Shown one piece after another: positions 19,413 to 28,699 of a stretch of DNA of 64,000 nt. The notes beneath the pieces are model-generated. The model saw nothing but the letters and a program-made list of their open reading frames with translations. It had not been told where the DNA came from and ran no database searches. The stretch is from positions 108,312,245 through 108,376,244 of the forward strand of contig CM035428.1 of the NCBI GenBank assembly GCA_020310875.1. The letters are read 5' to 3'. Source of the DNA: Ceratopteris richardii. Taxonomy: Eukaryota > Streptophyta > Polypodiopsida > Polypodiales > Pteridaceae. Positions within the stretch are counted from its first letter, which is position 1. Each line of letters opens with the position of its first letter. The translations under genes and the position numbers were made by a program.

Positions 19413-22306
19413 CTGCAGAAAAAAGTGGAAAGACAATTAAATGAGCTCTTCAATACAGCAAACAAAACATAAGGAATCGATGCATGGCATCGATTTTGTG
19501 TGTGGGTAGATGCCAAGCATCAACTTTCTACTGAAAGTCGATGCCTGGCATCGACTTTGGGACATAAGTCGATGCCTGGCATCGACTTATGCCACGAGGT
19601 CGATGCCAGGCATCGACTTATGCCCCCAAGTCGATGCCAGGCATCGACTTATGCTAGGAGATCGATGCCAGGCATCGAATTCCTACTAAAAGCCTGGCAT
19701 CAAATTGGTTAGGTGAATCAAGGCATCTAACCTAATGGAAAACCAGGCATAACCTCAGAAAGAGAACCTACCCAATCACGAAACAGGATAAAATATTCTG
19801 ATAAAGCTTTGTAGGATGATGTGGTTGGATAGTCTGCTTGGACCTCTGTCCAAGAAAAGCAACCCAGCCTCTTCATCATCACCTCCTGAATCTTCATGTA
19901 TACTTTATGACTACAGTCACAGAAATCAAAAAGAGACTAGGTTAGACCAGAAACATGGGAGGAGGGAAAAAGGATCTGAGAATAGCATACATACTTATTG
20001 AGCTCAGTCACCATCTCCTCTAAGCTTAACTCCTTGGAGATTACCCTTGACAAAGTTGATATAATCAATGTATCATCCTTGATTCCTTGAAGGGCCCTCC
20101 ATGGTGTCAGCTTCATGTCCTCAGGAGCCTCTTCAATTGAGAGGTCAACTTTCCTTCCCTTTCCCTTCAGATCAACCTGTGGGTCTGGCCTCGACTTCCG
20201 TTGCTTCTGGCCCTTGACCTCCTTGTTCTCCCACACTGTGAAAATTTTATTCTGCAGATCCCAGATCTCACCTGATCTGAATGCCAGTTGAAACCATGGA
20301 TCATATTTCCTCAAAGCATTAGACTTTCTATTCTCATCTAGTGCAATTCCAACCTTAATAAGGCATTGCTTTCGTAGATTGGGATGTATTCTTCCAGCTT
20401 CCTTCACAAGACAATCTTCATATTCATGGTGGAAGAACCGAATTCTCTCTATGGAGGACATTTTTTTCCTGTAGTCATTGTCATTGTTGTGATCCCAAGC
20501 AAGAAGCTTGGCTTCCTTAGTTATAAGACCAGCATATATCTTGCACTCTGCATACCTAAAGAAGAATGTGGTAGGGTGCTCCTTCACTAGCTGTCTACGG
20601 GCCTCTGCAGAGTTTGAACCTCCAATCACATAATAAGTATAATCCTCAAACAAACCCTCATTGAACTCCTCCACAGAGCTGCACTCATTCGAATCCACCA
20701 TGACAAGGAATGGCACAACAGTAGCATGAGGATTTATTTTCATTTTCTTCTTAAGATTCTGCAGGTGCAAATTGTGTGGCTCCCTGATCTCAAGGGGCCT
20801 CCTCCCTATGACTGGATCTATTGGTGGCCTATGGATGATATTGATTGGTAGGTGGAACAACTGCCCCTTCTTCACAACTTTTCTTCTAGCTATGTCCTCC
20901 CTCATCTTGTTCTGCTCAGTACCAAGAACACCCGAGGCAAGCTCTCCACCAGGTGCAACTATTATATCCTCAGAGATAGAGCTTGAGTCAGAAGACTCCT
21001 CTTCTGCAATTCTCTTCTTTTTCTTCTAGAACTTTTTCTGCACGCTCTGCTTACCCCTTGCCTTTACAGGGGTTGTCATCTTCTGTTGTGTTGGCATGAT
21101 GTTGCCCTGGATCCATGGCATCAAGTCCTTGATAAGATTCACTGAGTCCCTGCATATCTCAGCAAGCCCATCTGGAACACAGCACTCTGGGCACAAGAAA
21201 TCCATCTTGCATATAACATTTCTTAAACCTTTCGATGTCTCTACCAAGAAAAGGAGGTTGTCAGAATCCTCATCTTCATAATCCAGTTTGTACACAAGGC
21301 CATACTGAAAACCCTGTGTTGTCGTGATCTTTCCTCTCCCATATGCCCCTGCGAACACAAGAAGGACTGCATTCTTTTCTTCAACATCCTGAAGCCACCA
21401 CTCCAGATTTGTCATGTCTCGCAGTGGAAGATCTGTCCTTAAGACCTCTGCGTCCCTTGACCTATCCTTCATAGTTGTATCATCCTCAGGAATTTTGATG
21501 CTACTCTGTCCACCAAAAGATATTCCAACCGGGTTGCTGGCCTTCTCAGAGGATAAGGATGCAATAATTTTCTTTGGTTTTGCTTGGTGACCAATGCCTT
21601 TGTCACGTTGCTGATCACCAGAGCTCATGGTCACTCTCAGCTTCTTGAAGGGTCTCTCACTCTTGGACTCCGCATCCCTGAAGGCGCTTGGAAATATCAG
21701 CTCATACGTTATTGTGTTTTTCAAAGGTCCAAGTCGATGCTTGGCATCGACTTGCACCTAAAAGTCGATGCCTGGCATTGACTTGAACCTAAAAGTCGAT
21801 GCCTGGCATCGACTTTGCACCCTAAAGTCGATGTCTGGCATCGACTTTCAAGCAAATTCGATGCCAAGCAAGTCGATGCCAGGCATCGACTTTTAGGTGC
21901 AAGTCGATGCCAGGCATCGACTTTTAGGTGCAAGTGGATGCCAGGCATCGACTTGAGGGTACAACTCGATGCCAGGCATCGACTTACACCCTCAAGTCGA
22001 TGCCTGGCATCGACTTGCACCGAAAAGTCGATGTCTGGCATCGACTTGCACCTAAAAGTCCATGACTGGCATCGACTTGCACCTAAAAGTCGATGCCAGG
22101 CATTGAGTTGTACCCTCATTGGATCTATATTTTAGGAGCTAAGAAAAATAAAAACCTAGAAAGCAAACTATTTACACAAACATACAAAAGGAATCTTTTA
22201 GGAATCTTTCTTTTTGGTATGATTTTGTCTACCTCTTGGTACTCTTGCCAACATTCTTCTTCTCCATCAGAGTTGCCTTGCTGGTATGCTGAGCTCTGTG
22301 CTCCAT
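18172..22306 (-). CDS. ParB-like domain / beta-class DNA amino-methyltransferase gene, five exons, two nonsense codons
   Basis: Phase-compatible model: exon 1 22306-22233, exon 2 21677-19991, exon 3 19412-18955, exon 4 18885-18596, exon 5 18521-18172, total 953 codons. All introns are GT-AG. Residues about 295-437 resemble ParB (HLPINIIHRPP; YYVIGGSNSAEARRQL); 588-900 are an N4/N6 amino-methyltransferase in beta order: motif IV (ADIPYGF, D672), WVKKN, then motif X/I (QKPQKLIMRLL to VLDLFSGI) and IAVEKDDAQ. Beta-class enzymes of this kind methylate adenine N6 or cytosine N4. The TATA box, short introns and plausible splice sites show a real eukaryotic gene. A TAG at 21028-21026 and a TGA formed at the exon 4/5 junction suggest it is now, or nearly, a pseudogene. 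ParB-methyltransferase fusions are known from phages and bacteria, so lateral origin is likely (inference). Confidence 0.8.
19475..19702. repeat. Palindromic minisatellite, intron 2 of methyltransferase gene
   Basis: About seven or eight units of the same palindrome as in intron 1, with the outer units more decayed. It lies inside intron 2 (19990-19413). Confidence 0.95.
19991..21677 (-). CDS. Exon 2: unknown N-terminal region and ParB-like domain
   Basis: The exon begins after a CTTCAG acceptor in the phase required by exon 1 and runs 562 codons to a TAT/GTATGC donor. The first 215 residues hold a region with Cys pairs (CKMDFLCPECC) and WW (LEWWLQDVEEKN) that I cannot assign. After the in-frame TAG (21028-21026) and a Ser/Glu/Asp-rich linker comes the ParB-like domain: a strand, an RRP-containing loop, LKKKMKINPHATVVPFLVM and the IGG-NxxEAR-like signature, then an acidic AWDHNNDNDYRKKMSSIERI segment like the ParB helix. 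The last 130 residues are basic (GQKQRKSRPDP). Apart from one TAG the frame is perfect. Confidence 0.75.
21728..22112. repeat. Palindromic minisatellite, intron 1 of methyltransferase gene
   Basis: About 12 units of 30-32 bases, each with 11-nt inverted arms AAGTCGATGCC and GGCATCGACTT around a single central A or T. Units are separated by 8-10 bases such as TGCACCTAA. Every unit can form a hairpin. The array fills most of intron 1 (22232-21678). Confidence 0.95.
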
Positions 22307-22374
22307 GGCTGTATGTGCTCTGTTGCTCTCTCTTGCTCGTGGATTTTGAAAATGAGAATGATCTCCTCCTCTGC

Positions 22375-22382
22375 TATTTATA
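22375..22382 (-). promoter_or_regulatory. TATA box of the methyltransferase gene
   Basis: Minus-strand TATAAATA, 69 bases upstream of the exon 1 ATG at 22306, placing transcription start near 22345. Context (CTATAAATAGCAGAGG) is a strong plant TATA box. Confidence 0.7.
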
Positions 22383-22389
22383 GGCAATT

Positions 22390-22817
22390 GGGTAACTTGA
22401 ACCAGAGACTAACTGGATCTAACTGAATGAGTCCAGCTGTAACTATATCTGTCAACTTATCTAACTAGGAAATGCCACTCACACAAATAGGCTGTTTCAC
22501 CTTCACTTTAATGAAATATTCATAGAACCTTGTACCTATTTATATACATTTGCATGGAAATTACACTTCAATGGCAAGAGTATGGTATGTACATGAGGAT
22601 GTCTAATCTCATGTATAAATTGTTTCTTAGAATCTCTTGCTTGGGAAAAAATCAAGTCTAAGTTGTGTTGAATATGGGAGATTAATGACATCTTTATAGT
22701 GTTATCCTTCTCACTTCAGTTCATATTCACATTTATCTTGTAACACATTGTTGAAATGGAAAATCAATGTATGAATAAACGTTCAAGTAAAGAGCTTTGG
22801 GGTAATTTTGACAAAAT
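22390..22817. other. Upstream region of methyltransferase gene, no gene seen
   Basis: AT-rich. It ends at the copia insertion site in a stretch of short repeats of the type ggtaatttcaacaaaat that continues after the element (28031-28075). No ORF or RNA supported. Confidence 0.5.
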
Positions 22818-23047
22818 TGTTGATATATTTAGGTAGTGATGTGTGTGAACACTCTAGGACCGCCGGGGCACTTTTTTCCCTCTTTAGGAGGTTTTTTTCC
22901 CCCGGATTGTATATACGCCTATTGCCCTAATGGGCTACTTATCTTTGTACATTCTCTAGTAATACATTGAGTCTTGTGTGTTGTGCTCCAAGCTTCTTCT
23001 TCTTCCTTGTGCTGTTCGCGTGCTTCCGCAGACGTCTAACTCCAACA
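22818..23047 (+). repeat. 5' LTR of copia A copy 1
   Basis: 230 bp starting TGTTGATATATTT and ending CTAACTCCAACA. Identical to the 3' LTR except at 22906. Confidence 0.98.
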
Positions 23048-23049
23048 AT

Positions 23050-23061
23050 TGGTATCAGAGC
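23050..23061 (+). promoter_or_regulatory. Copia primer-binding site (initiator Met-tRNA)
   Basis: TGGTATCAGAGC, the standard plant copia primer site, two bases after the LTR. Confidence 0.97.
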
Positions 23062-23402
23062 AGGTCGTTGCTTCTTCTAGGGCGCCGTCGACACTCCTCC
23101 GTTTGCAGTCTCAGATTCGTACAAAATTTGGTGAGCATACTCAGGGTGTTTCCGAGATCAAAACGGCTTCGCTCTGTGGTGCCGAAATCACGATCTGAGC
23201 TCGTTTCGGCCTCCGAACGCACTATCGTAGTGCTTGTGCAGGCTATTTCGTCCTTTTGTGCCAAAGGTATATACCAGTTTCTGTTCGCCAGTTTAAGCGT
23301 CTCGAAGTCTGCTACAGGTCTAGCAGAACTTCTCTGGGCAGTTCTGTTCAACTTTTTGAGATATAGTCAATTTTCTGCATCAAGGTATTTTAGTCACCGG
23401 CC

Positions 23403-26400
23403 ATGGCTGAAAGCAGTGATGTATTCCGTATGTTGGCTGTTGAGGATAAGTTGGATGGTACCAACTACTCATTATGGGCTTATATGATGCGACATGTACT
23501 GGTTGCAAAAGGATTGTGGAACATTGTGCAGGGTGTTGAAAGACGTCATGTTACACCTGTAACGACAGGTACTGCAAATACAGGTGTTGGAGCTGATGAA
23601 GATGGTGTCGAAGATGATATTCCGTAGATTCCTGTTCGTGTTGCTGTTTCTGTTGCACCTACTGCAGAGCATATTCGTTGGGATGGCAGAGATGCCCAGG
23701 CACATGCATTGATAGCTTTGTCTGTCAAACGTGCCATTATTCCTCACATTCGCTCTTGCAGAACAGCAAAGGATGCTTGGGATACACTTACCACTTTGTA
23801 CCAGGCTAGGAATGAGGCTCGTGTTGCTTACCTCCGAAAACAGTTGGAGAGTGAGCACATGAATGAAGGTGATTCGATGGACAGTTTTCTTACAAAGATC
23901 AAAGACCTGAAGGAACAATTGATTTCTGCTGATGAGGTTATACCAGATAGCTCACTTGTGCAGACCGTTCTGAATGGCCTTCCTGATTCATATCAGAGTT
24001 TTGCCTCTACTCTTCGATTGATGATGAAAGGCAATCCGAATGCCTTGTCATTTGAGGAATTAGTCTCTGTTCTGTTGCAGGAAGATCAGTCCAGGCAGAA
24101 CAGGTCCATTATGCGTGTTGCAGATCAAGCTTTCCTGGCTAGTCAGAAGGGCAAAGGAAAATGGAGCTCTTCTACTAGTAAGCAGAAATCTGCAAATGCT
24201 GCACAATCGAAGATCCAGGATAAAGATGAGAAGAAATCAGAAAAGCAAAAATTGTTCTGCAAGTACTGTAAAGGAAATGATCATATTATAAAGAACTGTC
24301 CAAAACTGGCTGCTAAAGAGGCAAAGAAGAAAGAGGCTGGAATGGTTGTTGCAGAGGCCTCTACACCAAAAACAGAGTCTGCAAATCTTGTGCAGGAAGA
24401 AGAATGGGCGTTTACTACTGTCTGCAGTTTTGACCCATCTTCTCATGATCAGTGCATGTCTGCAGTAGACTCAGATGTTTGGTACTTTGACAGTGGGGCG
24501 ACCAAACATATTACCTCGCAGCGCAGTTTCTTCTCTTCACTCGAGCCTGCCCCTACAGGGAATACTGTCACATGCGCCAATAACTCCTCTTATCCTGTTA
24601 TGGGAGTTGGTAAGATCATTCTGACTACTGTTGATGGTAGTTCTTTCACTTTGTCAGATGCTTTACTTGTGCCAGGGATAAAAAAGAACCTGTTATCAGT
24701 TTCTGCATTAGCCAAGATTGGCTTGGTTGTGAAATTCGTTGATGACAGGTGTACGGTCCATGATCTCTCAAATGGCGATGTGATTATTGCTTCTGGCATT
24801 TTATCTCGTGAGCTGTATAAGCTCATAGACTATGAAAGATCTCTGAATGATTCGGCATGTGTAGTTCATGATTCTCAGGCTATGTCAGATGCAAAGCTTT
24901 GGCATGCACGCTTTGGTCATCTGAATTTTGCTAGTTTGTTACGCCTGCAGAAATCTGAAATGGTGTCCTCTTTGCCCAAACTTGAGGCACCTGGAAAACA
25001 TGTTTGTGAAGGCTGTATTTTGGGCAAAATGCAGCGTTCTTCCTTTCCAAAAGATGGTTCAGTTTGGGCTATGCAGAAATTGCAGCTTGTACATAGTGAT
25101 GTCTGTGGTCCTATGCAGACACCCTCTTTTGGAAATTACCTTTACTTTGTGACTTTCATTGATGATTTTTCCAGGCATGCATGGGTATATCCACTCAAAG
25201 CAAAGTCCGAAGTGTTCACGTGCTTCAAACAGTTTTTTGTTTTGGCTGAAAATCTGTCAGCATGTAAAATGGGCACCCTCCGTTCTGATCGAGGGGGGGA
25301 ATATATGTCTTCAGATTTTAATGCATTTCTGGCTGAACGTGGGATAAAACACCAGTGTACAGTGCCGTATACACCTCAACAGAATGGAGTTGCTGAACGA
25401 AAGAACAGGTCACTCATGGAGATGGCAAGGTGCATGGTCAAAAGTCAGGCTTTACCACATAGTTTCTGGCTTGAGGCTGTCATGTGTGCAGCATATGTAC
25501 TGAACAGGTGTCCCACGAAAGCGTTGCAGTCTATCACTCCATATGAGGCTTGGCATGACCGCAAGCCATCTGTTGCTCATCTACGTGTTTTTGGTTGTTT
25601 GGCATATGCATTAGTGCCTGAACAACATCGCAGAAAATTGGATGATAAGGCAGTAAAATGTATTTTTGTTGGGTACAGTTCTGAAAGTAAAGGCTATCGT
25701 CTGTATCATCCACCGACTAAACGCATTCTGGTTAGCCGTGATGTTGTCTTTGTGGAAGATGCTATTCAGCCATTGCTTTCATGTACTAAGGAGACATCTG
25801 TTAGCTCCAAAGACATGTATGATACTTTGATGCCTCTTTTTACAGGTGGACAGGCTAGCGCTGGTCCTAATGAGGCAACTTCTCAGCCTTTGCAGGTTTC
25901 ATATGATGATGCAGATCATTCCATTTTTGATGCAGATTTACATGATGCACTTGTTGATGAGAGAGCTGATATTGAACAGGCAAAAACTATGCCAAAATGG
26001 CTGGTGCAGACTTTGCGTGACAGCAAATTAGATGCACCTTTGTCATATCGTACTCGTTCAGGCTCTCATAGTACCTCCTTTGCATCAGATTGCTATGCTA
26101 TGGCTGCATCTAGTCTCTGTGATGAGAATGAGCCTGTTTCTTTTGATGAAGCACAAAATTCAGAAAATTGGATGGCTGCTATGCAATCTGAATATGATGC
26201 TATAATGAAGAATGGTACATGGTCTTTATATGACTTGCCTCCTGGCAAGAAGGCCATTGGCACTAAGTGGGTATACAAGCTGAAGCGTAAACCTGATGGT
26301 ACAGTTGATAGGTATAAGGCTAGGCTTGTTGCAAAGGGTTATGTGCAGGAAAGAGGCATTGATTTTGATGAGACCTTTGCACCTACATGCCGTATGACTA

Positions 26401-26699
26401 CTGTTCGGAGCATTTGTGCACTTGCAGCCCATCATGGTTGGAATGTACATCAGTTGGACATTAAAACAGCATTTCTGAATGGTGACTTGCATGAAGAAGT
26501 GTATGTTTTTCAGCCCCGTGGTTTTGTGCAGAAAGGGCATGAAAACCAGGTGTGCAGGTTAAGGAAGGCGTTATATGGTTTAAAGCAAGCACCACGTGCT
26601 TGGTATGAGAAAATACATGCCTATCTGATTGCACATGGTTTTGAGAACAGTCCAACTGAAAGCACCTTATATATTAAGCGTGCTAATGATGTGCTTTTG

Positions 26700-26702
<3 letters not shown>
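23403..26702 (+). CDS. Copia gag-pol, gag to mid-RT, one internal TAG
   Basis: Starts at ATG 23403 in a CCATGG context. Order: gag (UBN2-type, DAWDTLTTLYQARNEARVAY), zinc knuckle CKYCKGNDHIIKNC, protease WYFDSGATKHIT, pre-integrase HHCC (LWHARFGHLNFASLL to CEGCILGKMQ), integrase core (VHSDVCGPM, RSDRGGEYMS, NGVAERKNRSLMEM), then RT fingers and palm (VDRYKARLVAKGYVQERG, VHQLDIKTAFLNGDL). The TAG at 23625-23627 lies in a variable part of gag and the frame continues unchanged. The frame is lost at the TATC insertion just before the catalytic Asp pair. Confidence 0.96.
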
Positions 26703-26754
<52 letters not shown>

Positions 26755-26760
26755 GATCTC
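26703..26760 (+). repeat. (TATC)13 insertion inside the RT active-site strand
   Basis: 52 bases of pure TATC plus GATCTC, absent from the copy at 15-18 kb, whose sequence runs directly from CTGATC into ATTGTGG. 58 bases is not a multiple of three, so it shifts the frame immediately upstream of YVDD. Confidence 0.95.
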
Positions 26761-27726
26761 ATTGTTGTCTATGTAGACGACATGCTGCTCACTGGTCCTC
26801 TTGAGAAGCATATTGCTGATTTCAAGGCTGATTTGCATGCCTCATTTGAGATGTCTGATTTGGGGCATTTGCATCACTATTTGGGCATTCAGTTTATACA
26901 AGTTGATGGTGGAATGGCTTTGTGTCAAACGAAATATATTGACACATTATTGCAGCGTTTTGGCCTTGAAGACTGTAAGCCTATTGCCACTCCTATGGAG
27001 ACAGGTTTACGATTGAGTCTTCATGATGCTGGAGATGCATTTGATGCTGTTCTCTATCAGCAGGCTGTTGGATGCTTGATTTACTTATGCATTACTTGGC
27101 CAGATATTCAGTTTGCTGTCTCACAGATGAGCAGGTTTATGCATTGCCCAGGAGTCACGCATTGGAAAGCGGTTAAGCGCATCTTTCGCTACTTGAGTGG
27201 TACTCGACTACTTGGGTTGTTTTATCCCAAGGGGGGATCACTACCGCCAGATTTGCATGGTTTTTCTGACTCAGATTGGGCTGGTTGCTATGACACTCGT
27301 GTGTCCACCAGTGGTTTTTGCTTCATGCTTGGTAGCTCATGTATATCTTGGTTGAGCAAGAAGCAGCCTACTGTGGCCACTTCCAGTTGTGAGGCTCAGT
27401 ATAGGGAAGCTTCCACAGCAACTGTTGAGTGTGTGTGGCTCAGACGCCTTATGGCTGATTTGGGTGTTGGCCAGTCTTCTGCCACCACCATCTTCACTGA
27501 CAGTCAGAGCGCATTGGCAGTTGCGAGGAACCCTGTGTTCCATGCTCGCACTAAGCACATTGAGGTGCATTATCACTATGTCAGGGAGAGGTTCTCTGCT
27601 GGGGAGATCAGCTTGGCATATGTGCCCACGCAGGAAAACATTGCAGACCTTTTCACAAAGGCTCTGCCTAGGGAGAAGTTTGAAGCTTTCCGCAAAGCTT
27701 TGGGCTTACTTCCTTTTGTGGAGTGA
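26761..27726 (+). CDS. Copia RT C-terminal part and RNase H
   Basis: Frame resumes with IVVYVDDMLLTGP (catalytic Asp pair intact). It continues through LGHLHHYLGIQF, the thumb region and RNase H: DSDWAGCYDTRVSTSGFC, SWLSKKQPTVATSSCEAQY, FTDSQSALAVARNPVFHART and the closing IADLFTKALPREKF. The stop at 27724-27726 lies about 65 bases before the polypurine tract. The conserved EAEY motif reads EAQY here, whereas copy 2 has EAEY. Confidence 0.95.
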   Translation: MVVYVDDMLLTGPLEKHIADFKADLHASFEMSDLGHLHHYLGIQFIQVDGGMALCQTKYIDTLLQRFGLEDCKPIATPMETGLRLSLHDAGDAFDAVLYQQAVGCLIYLCITWPDIQFAVSQMSRFMHCPGVTHWKAVKRIFRYLSGTRLLGLFYPKGGSLPPDLHGFSDSDWAGCYDTRVSTSGFCFMLGSSCISWLSKKQPTVATSSCEAQYREASTATVECVWLRRLMADLGVGQSSATTIFTDSQSALAVARNPVFHARTKHIEVHYHYVRERFSAGEISLAYVPTQENIADLFTKALPREKFEAFRKALGLLPFVE

Positions 27727-27790
27727 TTTCCACATAGCTCGGCACTTCCTTATACATGAGTGCCAGCTCCTTGTTCACCGCATCACTCCC

Positions 27791-27800
27791 AGGGGGGATT
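27791..27800 (+). promoter_or_regulatory. Polypurine tract of copia A copy 1
   Basis: AGGGGGGATT directly before the 3' LTR, where plus-strand synthesis is primed. Confidence 0.9.
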
Positions 27801-28030
27801 TGTTGATATATTTAGGTAGTGATGTGTGTGAACACTCTAGGACCGCCGGGGCACTTTTTTCCCTCTTTAGGAGGTTTTTTTCCCCCGGCTTGTATATACG
27901 CCTATTGCCCTAATGGGCTACTTATCTTTGTACATTCTCTAGTAATACATTGAGTCTTGTGTGTTGTGCTCCAAGCTTCTTCTTCTTCCTTGTGCTGTTC
28001 GCGTGCTTCCGCAGACGTCTAACTCCAACA
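27801..28030 (+). repeat. 3' LTR of copia A copy 1
   Basis: 230 bp, TG...CA, followed by the duplicated AAAAT. Confidence 0.98.
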
Positions 28031-28035
28031 AAAAT

Positions 28036-28699
28036 ATGTTGGTAATTTCAACAAAATAGCTTGGTAATTTCAAACGTCACTCATTGTCTTTGCATCCAAT
28101 GTTCAGAAAAATCGTAGATTCAAAATTCATTTGAAAATCTTTTGTAACAAGCATATACTTAATTCTTACATATAATTCTTACATATACTTTTCCATATAC
28201 TTCTTACATATACATTTCTGTGTACCTCTTTTACACATAATTCTTTTTTAATATACTTTCATCTACCTCTTTGAGATCTAGCCAAGACCACAATAAAACC
28301 TAATCCTTGAAATCTTAACCAAAGGTAAAATTTCTTCTTGTATAGTCTTCAATGGCACTACTCCAAACAATTTTAATATCTAATCCAGTTGGAACTCAAC
28401 TTGGATATATTTTGATTCACTCACAATGCTAAGACTCAATGACTCATATCTAGTTAGAAATCAACTGTGTATCTCATCTTTCAAAAGTGAATCAAATCTT
28501 TGGTTCCCTTATTAATGTATATTTGAGTAATCAAGTGATTTGATGTAATTTGATGTTTAATGTTATTTAATGTACTTTAATGAACTTTTGATTTCATATC
28601 TTCTTGATGTGACATTTGATGTGACATCTTCACTTGATCTCGGATTTCTACTTGTTTAAAAAGGTCATTCATCTTCAGTCTTCTGTGAACTCAGTGAAG
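28036..28699. other. Upstream region of the DUF7869-like gene, no gene seen
   Basis: AT-rich. It contains short direct repeats (ttggtaatttcaa; ttcttacatatac) and, at 28600-28630, doubled gatgtgacat words. No clear TATA box. Nothing supports a separate gene. Confidence 0.45.

Larger units (their letters stand above)
22818..28030 (+). mobile_element. Copia element, family A, copy 1: full length and recent
   Basis: LTRs of 230 bp (22818-23047 and 27801-28030), both TG...CA, differ at one position (A at 22906, C at 27889). The flanking target duplication is AAAAT (22813-22817 and 28031-28035). The initiator-Met primer site is at 23050-23061 and the polypurine tract at 27791-27800. Gag-pol is a single frame except for a TAG at 23625 and a 58-base microsatellite insertion at 26703-26760. 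The LTR similarity implies a very recent insertion (inference). Confidence 0.98.

Noticed and set aside
19475-22112. CRISPR-like arrays of palindromic repeats
   Set aside because: Spacers are only 8-10 bases and themselves repeated, arrays lie in introns of a eukaryotic gene, and no cas genes are present.
21815-22135. ORFs over the palindromic minisatellite (both strands)
   Set aside because: The 30-32 base unit read in frame; lies in an intron.
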